Of a DNA stretch of 64,000 bases, positions 13,801 through 25,800 are shown in pieces. The position numbers and the translations under genes were made by a program. Within the stretch, counting starts at the first letter, position 1, and each line of letters begins with the position of its first letter. Origin of the DNA: Deuterostichococcus epilithicus (taxonomy: Eukaryota > Chlorophyta > Trebouxiophyceae > Prasiolales > Stichococcaceae). The stretch lies in contig JAVTLE010000023.1 of NCBI GenBank assembly GCA_033439295.1, positions 2,826,530-2,890,529 of the forward strand, given 5' to 3'. The notes beneath the pieces were generated by a model. It saw only the letters and a list, made by a program, of their open reading frames with translations. It was not told the origin of the DNA and did not search any database.

Positions 13801-16800
13801 CAATCCTTGCAGTGCAGATGCGCCTTCGCAGCATGCCATACAAGGCTGGCATCTTACTGATGCGTGTGCAGCCGGGGTGGACAACACAACGCGTCAACAC
13901 TCTTCCAACTGACGTGTTCCTGCAGGCGTGTACGTGGGCTGCTCCTACCAGGACTACACGGACGTTGTGGTGGCTGTGTCCGCACGGCTGCCGCCGCAGG
14001 CGGTGGTCGGCGCCGGCGCCAGCTTCATGGTCGGCCGCCTGTCCTACACCTTCGGCCTGACGGGGCCCTGCGTGTCCACTGACACCGCCTGCTCCTCCTC
14101 CCTGGTTGCCACCCACATGGCGCACGCGGTGAGCGTTGATGCCCGCTTTTGTACGGCCAATACAGCCCCGCTGGTGCAGTTCCGCCGTGTGAGGATTTGC
14201 CTCGGTTCAACAGAATGAGCAAATATATTGCTCCCACTGTGCACTGCCGTCGTCATGCAATTCATGCAGAATCCTGGAGCCATCCCACTGTGATGACATG
14301 GAAGGTAGCCATCTCTGAAAGACTGTCTCGTGCTTTCCTGCAGGGCCTGAACCTGGGCGAGGCGTTTGCTGCCATTGCAGCCGGCAGCAACATCATGCTG
14401 CTCAGCGGCACCACAAACGCCATCTGCCAGCTCCAGGTGATCCCCTGCATCTATGCCTGAGCCCGGGGGCAAAGCCCCAATTGCAGTGGGCGCGCAGCAA
14501 ACTGCACCCTCAGGACGAAATACCTCCCTAACCCTGAACTCCCCCCCCGCACTCCTGCCTGAATATCTGATCAACTGACATTGTTGCTGATGCAACCGCC
14601 TGTGCGCAGGCGCTGTCGACGGTGGGGCGCTGCCGCACCTTCGACGCCGCTGCCGATGGCTACGGCCGCGGCGAGGGCGTCGCCGTGGCGGTGCTGCGGC
14701 CCTCTGCTGAGACGCAATATACCAACGACAGTGATGCATTGGAAGCCCCGAAGAGCCAGCAGCCGTATGCGATCGTGCGGGGCTCTGTGACCAACCAGGG
14801 CGGCCGCTCCAGCGGCCTGACAGCGCCAAACGGCCCAGCGCAGGGCGCGCTCGTCAGGTGTGCTTTGCCAACATCCTGCCGCAACACAAGCTTGCTAGCG
14901 CAAGCTTGTGCGTCGAGACTCAGAATAGTGCGGCGAACGACAGAATCTCAGCAGACCTGTGCGAACCTCATCCTGGGGTGACGTTTATGGCCGGAGATAT
15001 CAGGTTGGCCTTAGCGTCGCTGTAGACCTGGCAAAGGTGCATATCGACTTGGGCTGCACCTCGCCCACGTCTCATCGAGCGCTTAGGCCAACTATAACTC
15101 TTATCCCTCACGAGTCAACCTGTGGTCAGAGATTGATGACCTTTCGTGCGACGAGCTGCCTCTTCTGCTTGCAGGAGCACACTGGCGGCTGCTGAAGCCT
15201 CGGCCGCCTCTGTGGTCGCCGTCTCAGTGCACGGCACCGGCACTGCTTTGGGTGGGTTGCCCAGCTCTGCATACTGTGTGACCTGCAACGCCTCTGCCTG
15301 CCGCCTCAGCGGCCCAAAAGCAGGCCCAAGCCGTTCACTCCTATCAAATCGGGTGTGGCTCTGTGGCTGTGCCTGGTGTCTGAAAGCCGCCTGAATGGCG
15401 CCTGCGCAGGCGACCCCATCGAAGTGGGCGCCCTGGCGAGCGCGCTGGCGTGGCGCACCGAGCCGGGCAGCCGGCCAGCGCCGCCGGCGCTGCTGTCTAC
15501 CAAGTCCTGCTTCGGCCACACTGAGGGCACGGCAGGGCTGACAGGTGCGCAGCGGCATCAGTCGAGTTATTAGCCGCGGCGGCCCTGCTCAGCCCCAGAG
15601 CTGCATGTCTCCGCTCCTTGCCAGGTGCCTACATCACCTGCAGGGTCGCACCTCTTGCCAGGGCTTGTACATAGGTACAGGGAGATGCGCAGGCACAGAA
15701 AGCTTGCTGTCTTTGCTTTCTGAATGTAAGCACCTGCCTGTTCGACACGCAGGCCTGCTGCTGGCCACTGGCGCGCTGCGCAGCGCCGCGCACCCGGGCA
15801 TCATGCACCTGCGCACCCCCAACGAGCACGTCGGGGCGGCGTTGGAGGACTGGCGGCGCTCGGGCTCGCCGGCGGCGGCGCTGCCGCGGCAGAGCCAGCC
15901 GGCCACCAGCGGCCAGGAGCAGCTGGCAGGGGCGTCGTCCTTCGGCATGAGCGGCGTCAACGCACACATGCTGCTCGGCTCGCCCGAGCCCGCGTCTGTG
16001 GCGGCACAGGTGGGTTCTGGGCTGTCACTCTGCGCTTGCAGCATGCGCTAGCGGCTTGGGAACTGGCGAGGGTTGCTCTGATGCGTCTATGCTCCACTGC
16101 ACCGGGCAGCTAAGCTGGGTTCGAACTGTGCAATGAGTATTTTGTTTTCAAGCACGCAAGGCAGGGTGCAAGACGCTGAAGCACCTGTATCCAACTGCAG
16201 GCGCACGCCAGCGATCTGTTCGTGCGCAGCCGGCACTATGTCGCGCCGCGCATGCACTCGCTGCACACCTCTGTCGCCTCTGCCCGCCACAACGGCGCCG
16301 TGTTCGCTTGCCAGCTGACGGCGCCGCGGCTGGCCTTCCTGCGGCAGCACGCCAGTGGCGGCAAGCCCGTGCTGTCGGCGGCAGTGCTGGCAGAGATGGC
16401 CGTCGCATCTGTGCGGCTGCTGGCAGAAGAGGGACCCCCCGCGGCGTTGGCAGCAGTGGCGGTGTGCCAGCAGCTGCGGCTGGAAGCAGCTGTGGCCGTC
16501 ACCACCACCATGGGCCAGGACGGCTCAGTCAGCATCACCGCCGGGGATGGCAGTCTGGTGATGACGTCGCGCGCTCGCGCCCTCGGCAGCGTGGCAGCTG
16601 CGGAGGCCGCAGCGGGTGCCGGCAAGGCGCCGGCAGTAGCGCCGATGAGGTCGGGGCCGCTGGCCAGGGTGGTGCGCGCCTCACCGCCGCTGCTGGCAGC
16701 AACCGGCGTGGCCAGCAGGCCGCTGGNGGCGCTGTGCCTGGCCCCGGGCGCTGCGGACGGCTTCTGGACCCACCCTGGGCTGCTTTCGGCGGCGCTCGTG

Positions 16801-19800
16801 CTGGCTGACACCTGCGAGGGGGCGGAAGCACACGCGGACGTGCTGCTGGCTGCGGAGAGCTACTCGGCAGCAACGGCGCCGGCTGGGACGGACACCTGGG
16901 CCAGCGCAGTGGAGGCGCAGCACGCTTGCGTCACTGCAGCTGCGGCGCCGACCGCCTCTTTCCAGGTGCGTTCACGGGTGTCAGTAGCAGCTTCGCCAGG
17001 CTGTGTCGCTGGACATCAAGGCGCAATGTGTGATGGTTGATGACCGACATTGCCCGCAAGAGCCTGCAAGTCACATGCCGTCAGCTTGGCGCCAGCCGTG
17101 ACATTAGCATCCTGCTGCATCATGAAAAACTCCAGATTCAAACCTCGTGTCTTGCCATGCAGGGCCTGGCAGGCAGGCGGCTGCACACAGTGTCCGCGCC
17201 TGTGCAGCGCGCCATCACGGCGCACGAGGAACTGGTGTACCGACTGGACTGGCAGGCGTCCCACGCACTGCCTGCCACTATGCTGTCGCTGCTCCGCATG
17301 ACAGGTGACGACGGACTGTTGTCCGAAGTTGCTTGCGCAGCAAGGCGCCAGGATGTGTGCGCTGATGATTGCAAGGACTGTAGGTCACTGGTGTTGCTGC
17401 AGAGCTGCCGTATGGTCTAGTTTGTGCCGTTTCTATGTGCTGTGTGTACATGGCACATACTAAACCATGTCGGCAGCTCTACAGCAACGAGGGCACCGGT
17501 GCACCCGAGTGCAGATGCTCGCTGCTCAAGCAGCAGGCAACATGTTCCGATTGGCGAGGTTGGTGAACTAAGCAGTGTTTCACTGTCGCTGGTAGGAGCT
17601 ACAAGTACTGCTGTAATGGAAGACTCTGGAAGTACAGGGATGAGCGACGCAACTCAGCGCACTGCACATGTGGTCCAACCGCACTGCACCAAAGCAGCTG
17701 ACAGCAAGCTATGCTTTGCATCAACAGGCGCCAAGTCGGAGGTCATTCGGCTGCCCTTCGGCGGCGGCGGTGGCCTGTCGCAGGCCGCGGTGCGGGCGGC
17801 CTCCGCCATGCTGCACCTGCTGCAGCAGCACAAGGCATGGCTGCCGGGCAGGGCATTCGCGCTGCACTCGTCCGGCGCGGCGCCGCTGCCAGCGCGGCCG
17901 GNGGCGCCGCTGCCGCCATCTGGTCCCCTGGCTGCGGCGGCGGTGCTGGGCGTGCTCAAGGGTGAGGTTCAAAACTCCCCCGACTGTTGTCAGACAGTCA
18001 GGTATTGACATGGCGCTGATCATGAATCAGCCGTGCCTGTCTGTTGTTTGTTGGTCGGCCAGTTTCTAATGCCTCACTCAACAACACCTGCTGCCGCAGG
18101 CCTGCCCTACGAGCTGCCCAGCCTGACAGCCGCGCCGGTGGACTCAGACTCGGTGGCGCCCGGCGCGCCGGCCAGTCGGAACACCCTGCTCGCTGCCACG
18201 GGCACATTCTCGCCTGGCAGGTGAACGAGCATGCAGTTGCAGCTGCGACACCTCATCGCAAAGTGGTACTTGTGCACCGGCCCTACTCACCACAGTCATC
18301 TCGGGCTGGTTGCAGGGCAGATGTGGGGCCTGAACCTTACGGCCTGGCAGTCCGGGAGGGCACCTGGAGCCGCCCCATCATGTCGTATGCATCGACAGCC
18401 TCTGCACTGCCCACCCTGCACCAGCAGGTACGCTTTCCGCCATGGGCGACCCTGCATCCTGTGCTTTTGCCGGCCAGCTGATGGGTCCCACGAGCTCGTA
18501 GATCTACCATCTGTGCATTGGCCCAAGCGCAGAGACGCCGCCGCAAGAGCGGTGCTGACATCTGTGTGGCGTCCTCGCATGCAGACGGGGCTCCTGAGCG
18601 CTCGCTCGCGGTACATCATCACTGGCGGCACCGGCGGCCTGGGGCTGCTGTTTGCCGGCTGGATGGCGCAGGGCGGCGCCCGCCACATCACGCTGCTGGG
18701 CCGCTCAGGGCGGGCAGCGAACGCCGCAGAGATGGCGCACCTGCTGTGCGGCAACGCTGAGGTACGCAAGACCTCCTTGCATAGAAATAATGTCTCCAGA
18801 GCTTCCTGCCGCACTGTGAATGCTCGACCTCGTGGACTGGATGAAGATGCCTTCTGCTTGCACTTGCATCCTGTACATGTCCTGCTGCACGATTTTCGAG
18901 GCTATGTGCTCATGTGCAGGTCACCATCGCACGGGCAGACCCAACGATCGCGCAGGAGGCTGATGCAGCACTGACGGCAGCTGCTGGCAGTGGCGGCCGC
19001 CTTGCGGGCGTCGTCCACGCTGCCGGGGCACAGGTGCGCGGTTGTTGGCTCCAAGTGGGCCTGTGACCTCACAGCGCCTTGCAAGCAGTCCCTGAGTGGC
19101 CACTTAAGGACGGTTGTTGGGATCAGTGGGTGGCTGGCAGGAATGACCATGTAGTCGGCATGCTTCAGTAGTGGGCCCAAGCATCAGCTGAGACGCTGAC
19201 CATGTTCCTACTTCCCAACTGTATTTCGCCACCCTATTGCAGTTGCGCAAATCCAAAAAAATCGGTCGGCTCACCTGCATATTTTGCGAATGCTCACCTT
19301 GTTGCACTGCTGCACAGGTGGAGGCCCGGCTGATGAAGCAGACACCGGGCACAATGCGCCAGGTCATCGCACCAAAGGCTGCGGCAGTGGAGAACTTCGA
19401 GCGCTCCGTCTCAGCAGCGCCAATGGTGTTCTCGCTGCTGTGCTCCTCCGTCTCGGCCGTCGCAGGCTACAGCGGCCAAGTAAGCTGGACCAACGCTATC
19501 AACAGTGCACTCCTTTCGCCTGTTGGACCACGGTCTGCTGTAGATCGAGTTGGCAAGGGTTAACGGCGACGCTGCATCTTGAAGAGCTGTGGTGGAGTTT
19601 TGGCTGGGTGCCAGCTCCAGTACAAGACGGCTTTGATGTCCCTATTGTTACTGCTCATAATGTGGTGTTTCTCCTTGCGAGTTTGCTCCTCTGCTGCGCA
19701 TGCAGGCCAACTATGCAGCGGCCAATGCTGCGCTGGACGCATATGCCGCACAGCAGGCAGCCATTGGCATTGCCACAGTGGCGGTGCAATGGGGAGCATG

Positions 19801-22800
19801 GAGCGCTGTTGGTAAGTGCGCCGCCACTGTCTTTCATGTCACATGGTCTGCAGATATGAGGCTTTACGGCTTCGAGAGCCAGCAGCACCAGATGCTGCAT
19901 CGGCATGAGTGTCGCAACAAACCATGTAGGCCAGAGCAGTGCACCTGGTATGTTGCGCGCCATGTGCGATGCCCAGGAACACACATTCTGTGTCATCTGT
20001 CCCGATTCGACACATTTGGGAATAAGGTTGTAAAACAACCATTCACAACCGTGAGGCAATGCACATTGCTGGACCAGTCGATAGCAGTCGATCTAACTAG
20101 CATCGTAGCGGCCAAACATCATAGCTGTCGAAAGTGCTTCCGATGCACCCTTCATGCAAGCTCTGCCTGCGTGTTCCGAGCAAGCACCGACAGACTGTTC
20201 ACCAGTCGCATGCAGGCAGCTTCGCAAACATGTCCCGGTCTTCTTGGCCGTGCAGACTACTTTCACTCGATCTTGTTTGCATATTCCAGGCATGGTGCGG
20301 CAGAAGGAGGGCGCCATGAGCAACGCCCAGGCGGCGTCACTAGGCATGCTGACGCCAGCCGCTGGCGTCGCCGCGATGCAGGGCTTGCTGCTCGACCTCG
20401 CCGCCGCACGCTCGCCCCAAGCCGCAGGTGCAATGCGGCTCCCACAGGAACTGATCGCAACCATGCGCTTAGGTCGGAGTGCAATGTTGTCCATGCTCCG
20501 CCCAGCAGGCCTGAGTATCATTGATGGCCTGTGCAAGGCTGTCGATGGTTGCATGCTACTCACGAGGTGCGAGTGCTGACACGTTTTGCCATCGGTGCCA
20601 CAGGCGGGGTCGGCGTCGCAACACAGGCGTACTGGCGGCTGCTGCTGGCGCAGGTCAAGCCGCTGCCGCGGTTTTTCTCGCAACTGGACTTTGCGGTCGC
20701 AGCTGCGACTGCCAAGGTACCCTGACTTCCCTCTGAAACAATGCACTCTTTGGGATAGGGATGTGCAGAGTCCTTCACAACTGCAGCAGCAGATGCAGCC
20801 TGCAGGTCGGCGGAGGTTGTTGTTGGGTGGGAGGCGATTGAACTGCACTGACAAAAGCGCGACCCAATGATTGCATTTAGCATCGCAGCTGTACTGTGGA
20901 GGTCATGACAGCATCCTGGTGCCCACCAATACCGCGCATAGTGGTGATCTTTGGTAGTGACACGCGCCATGCTGCTGTGCCTGCAAGCCACCTGCGACGA
21001 TCATAGGCTGGCTGTTCTCCGCTGGTTTCTGGAGTGACGGACATCTGACCTCCGGGACATGAATGCAGAACGGTCTGTGGCAGTGCTGAATGCCGACACA
21101 CAACCGAGTCCTTGAGAACCCCCGTGCAAGCTGCCGCTTCCTCGACGCAGGCCAAGCCCACGGCCATCAAGGTGGCGCCCGCCGTGGCCGCCGCACCGGG
21201 TCCTGCCGCGCACACCCTGGCGGACGTGGAAGCCGCGGTGCTGGAGGTAGTGGCGGACCTGGTGGGCGGCACCGTCGATGTTGGGGAGCCGCTCGCGGGG
21301 CAGGGCCTGGACTCCCTGGCCGCCATGGAGCTGCGCCAGAAGCTGCAGGTGAGCCCAGCGGGAAGGGACGTTGTGAGCATGTGGGTGCAAACCAACCGTG
21401 ATGGCCGGCAGCGTCACAAGTGGCAGGCCTGCCGTGGGGCTCAAAAAGCGCAGACCTGTGCCTTTGGCGACCCGCTCTCGAGCGCATTCGATGGCATGAC
21501 TCCCGCTCGAGCACTTTGGATGGTTTGATGATGACGCGATGACCCAACCTGTGAATGTGTTTGCGAGAGAAGCTGCTCATTGCGCTCATTTGTGTTCCGC
21601 AACAGGACAAGCTGGGCCTGGATCTGGCGTCCCTGCTCGAGGACCCGCAAAACGCATCGGTGCGCGTCATTGCCGCCGAGGCGTATGCCAAGTTGGCATC
21701 CGGTGCGGAGGGGCCGCAGGCGGCGGCAGAGGCACAGTCGCAGTGGATCTCGCCGGCGCCCGTGACCGTCAAACTGCGCCTGTTCTGCCTGCCATACGCC
21801 GGCGGCGTCTCCGAGAATGTGTACGCCAGGTGCGCCCGAGCAGTCGGCCGGAATATCTCAGGTGGCATGTCTGCTTTGTGAGGCAGAAAATGCCGCTCAG
21901 AGGGGGAAACCGCCAGACTTGGCGCAAGGACTCGTCGTCCAGAGGAGGTTGTGATTGGCTTTGGCTCATCAGAGCTGCACAACCGCTCGCTCGTCACAGA
22001 GCGCTGTTGCCTTCTGAGCCACACCTTGCGGCGCTCGGCCCGCAGGTGGGCGATGATGCTGCCAGCGTCCATCCAGGTCTGCCCCATCGAGCTGCCCGGC
22101 CGCGGCCGGCGCCGGGACGAGGTCGGCATCGCTACCGTCGCCGCCCTGGCAGACGCGCTCGCTGACGGCTTGCCCCTACATGTACGCTTCCAGGGGGCTG
22201 GACTTGCTGCAGCTCGATGGTTGTAAGAGAATGGCAGCCCCACTCAGCATGCACGTCAGCGAGGGTGTGAGGCAATTGGCTGAATGTGGCGGGCTGCTAA
22301 CAGGCACCTGGCACTTCCCAGGCATTTCCAGCACCCTTGCCTCTCAGCAAAATCTCGCGCACTCACAGCATTATCGAAGACCGCCTGCCTCATTGCTGCC
22401 AGAGGACGACCACAGCACCCAGTAAGTCTGAAGACGACAGCTCACCTTGCGCTATCAGTGATCCTGCAACTAGTGCAGGACAAACCATATGCGATCTTCG
22501 GCACCTGCCTGGGCGCCATCGTGGCGTACGAGGTCACCAAGCGGGTGGCGCAGCGCAAGCACGCGCCAATGCCCGTGGCGCTGTTCCCTGCGGCGGTCTC
22601 GGCGCCGCACCTCTACGCCGTCGCCGTCATGAAGCTCTACGTGCAGCACACCGTCGGTGCGTAGGCCTTTGCCGCTGCAGTCCTTGGACCGCAGTATCGG
22701 GCTGCTGTCTCACCTGGCAGCTACTGCCGAGTACTTCAGGTCTTCATCCTGAGAGCTGTCTGTGCAGCGCACAATGCACAGAGGCTCATCGCACTGGAAC

Positions 22801-25800
22801 TGGTCTGACGCTGCCACCGAACCCCAGGCTACGACGAGCCGCCGCCGCTGGAGGAGGTGATGGCCTTCCTGTCGACGTGGGACAAGGTGCCCAAGGCGCA
22901 GCTACTGAAGGTCTTTGAGCGCGGCCACTTTGCCGGCGTCGAGGAGATGCGCACCAACGAGCGCCTGTTCAACCGCGTCGCGCCCATGGGCGTCAACGAC
23001 ATCGCCATGGCGTGCATGTACAACTTCTACGATGCGCCCAAGCTGGATATCCCGGTCACCTCGTTCGACGGCCTGGAGGACAACACCATCGACCCGGGTG
23101 CGCGCAGTTTCTGGGGAGTTGCTGCACGAAAATGTCGGCTTTATTCTGCCAGCCTCCATCTTGCGCTGCAGCCAGCATCAGGCCCCCTGCAGGGCACATC
23201 GGCTGGGATGTGCAGGGCACGGCTCCATCTGCGCATGGTGCTTCTTGGCAGTCTCACAAGAGCTACGACTTTGGGCGTCTGCAAGCAGCAAGCGGTTGCT
23301 GGGAGGGCTCCAAGCCACCAGCTGGCTGCCCCCTGCTGCGAAGGAATGGCTCTCCCCAATGCAGGCAACGTGGGCCAGTGGTGTCAGTACACGACTGGAC
23401 CGTATCGCAATGTGCCCGTCGTCGGCGGCGACCACTACTTCGTCTCCACGCACTACCAGGTGCGGCATCCCATTACCAGCAGGGCCATGGCGGAATCAGG
23501 ATGCCGGATGATGTTTCCTGAGCTGTCACTGTGTACAACCTGCATGACACACCGCACGCAGAGCGCTCACCAGATGGCAAGGCCTGCATTTCACGTCCTC
23601 CTGTCCAACCGTGGCAGTGAACACCCCGCCGCCATGAGTCCCGCTCGCCATCGCTCTGTGGAACGCATCAAGACGCCTTCCCGTCCACAGGAGGTGGTGG
23701 CCATCGTGCGGGCGCAGCTGGTGGGCATCATGGACGGCATGAAGTCCGGCAGCCTCATGGAGGGGCACTCCTGGCTGGAGGAGGCCGCCGCGGCCGCGGA
23801 GCAGGTCAGCTGCGTGCTCCATGCCACACCTCGATGCATGCGGCACGCAGGCACTCGGAAACGTCAGTCCATGCACTGCTGCAACAAACAACAGGGGCTC
23901 CGCGCTGGGATGGCCCTGCTCTGCAGCCTTCGAATGCCCCGCTGTGACTCTGGTCCCGCTGTGACTCTGGTCCAGGCGGAGGTGGAGGAGTTTGACACGC
24001 AGCCAGCGGCGCCGCCCGGCGGAGAGGTGCCGCCGCAGCTCGCGGGCTTCACCTCGGCCTCGCTGGAAACTGCGGTCCTCGACATGGTGCCTGCCCCGCC
24101 AGACTGTCCATGAATATGATGTCTGCAAATGCATATACTTTCGCTCCTGACTTTTCATGAGGCAAGACAGGAAGTTGTGATCGTTTCATGCTATCGGATG
24201 CCAGGTTCCGCTGTGTTTGTCATTCAGTATGTGTTCCCAGCGTCAACCCGACTCACGCTTGTCACCATCTGTTCATTTGTGCAGGTGCGGGACCTGGTCG
24301 GCGCGGATGTGGCACCAGACGAGCCGCTGGCGTCGCAGGGTCTGGACTCCCTCGCCAACATGGAGCTGCGCCAAAAGCTGCAGGTGCAGTTCGTGGAAAG
24401 CTCGCATAACCTTCATTTACCTTCGAGCACGTGGTCAGATGCACCTGCGCACACGCTGTTCTGGCTTCGAGCAGGTGCGGTATGAGATCAGGGATGGACG
24501 CCGGCCATGCTGTCATGCGATGTGAAACATGCGACCTGTAACCGCAGGAGATCACGGACCTGGAGCTGACGGCCCTGATCGAGGACCCTGAGCACGCCTC
24601 GGTGCGGCAGATTGTGACGGAGGCCATGGGCGTGCAACGCTCCGGCGGCGGCGGCGGCGGCAGTGCACCGGCGGCAGGAAGCAGCGCCCTGCAGCAACGC
24701 GTCATGTCCCCCTGGATCTCGCCTGCGCCCATCACCATCAAGCTGCGCCTGTTCTGCCTGCCGTACGCGGGCGGCATCTCCGAGAACGTCTACTCTAAGT
24801 GAGCGACCGCCTCTCAACCTAATTCTGCAGAGTCTGCCAGCACCCAGCTGTCATCATGCTGTGTGTGTGGCCTGTCCTGAATAGAGTCCCGTCGTTTGCA
24901 CGTGATCTGACACTGCACATCCTGCAGGTTCCCGCTCGTCTCGACAGAGAGTGTCTGTGCTCAGCTTAGTCATACACTCTGTTGCCGGCTGTGCGCAGGT
25001 GGGCGATGATGCTGCCGGCGTCCATCCAGGTCTGCCCCATCGAGCTGCCCGGCCGCGGCCGCCGCCGAGACGAAGTCGGCATTGCCGACGTCGCCGTGCT
25101 GGCGGACGCCCTGGCCGACTCCCTACCCTTACAGGTGCTATCGGCATCAACTTGACCTGCCATTACCTGCGGGTTGCTTAAGCAAAGTCGGATGCGAAAC
25201 GTTTCGCCAGACACAAATCTGCACAGCATTGCGGTCTGCCATGTCTCAGGGTGCGCCGTGTGTTAACCGGCAGACAAATTGCCTACCAGCATCACCAAAT
25301 GCTGTTGTGCCACGCCGCAGGGCAAGCCCTATGCACTCTTCGGCACGTGCCTGGGCGCCATCGTGGCATACGAAGTCACCAAGCGGGTGGCGCAGCGCAA
25401 GCACGCGCCCATGCCTCTGGCGCTGTTCCCTGCGGCGGTGTCGCCGCCGCACCTCTACGCCGTCGCCGTCATGAAGCTCTACGTGCAGCACGCCGTAGGT
25501 GAGCGCACTCTGTACTCATCAAACTGATCTGAAAACAGCACCACATGAGCTGCTCTGTTTGGGCAGCTGGCAGGTATTGAAGCAGCTGCTTGCAGGTGTG
25601 AATGCGGCAGCGCCGCCAGATGCACAAACCCGTCACTCCGTGCTGGAGTGCACGAACTGGACTCCTGAACCCTGAGTCGCATTGTCTACTCTGCGCCGCA
25701 GCGTACGACGAGCCGCCGCCGCTGGAGGAGGTGATGGCCTTCCTGTCGACGTGGGACAAGGTGCCCAGGGCGCAGCTGCTGGAGGTCTTTGAGCGCGGCC

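Noticed and set aside
5790-16727. Single Ns in the PKS (5790, 5795, 9243, 16727)
   Set aside because: Ambiguous bases in GC-rich repeats; assembly quality only, frames continue across them.
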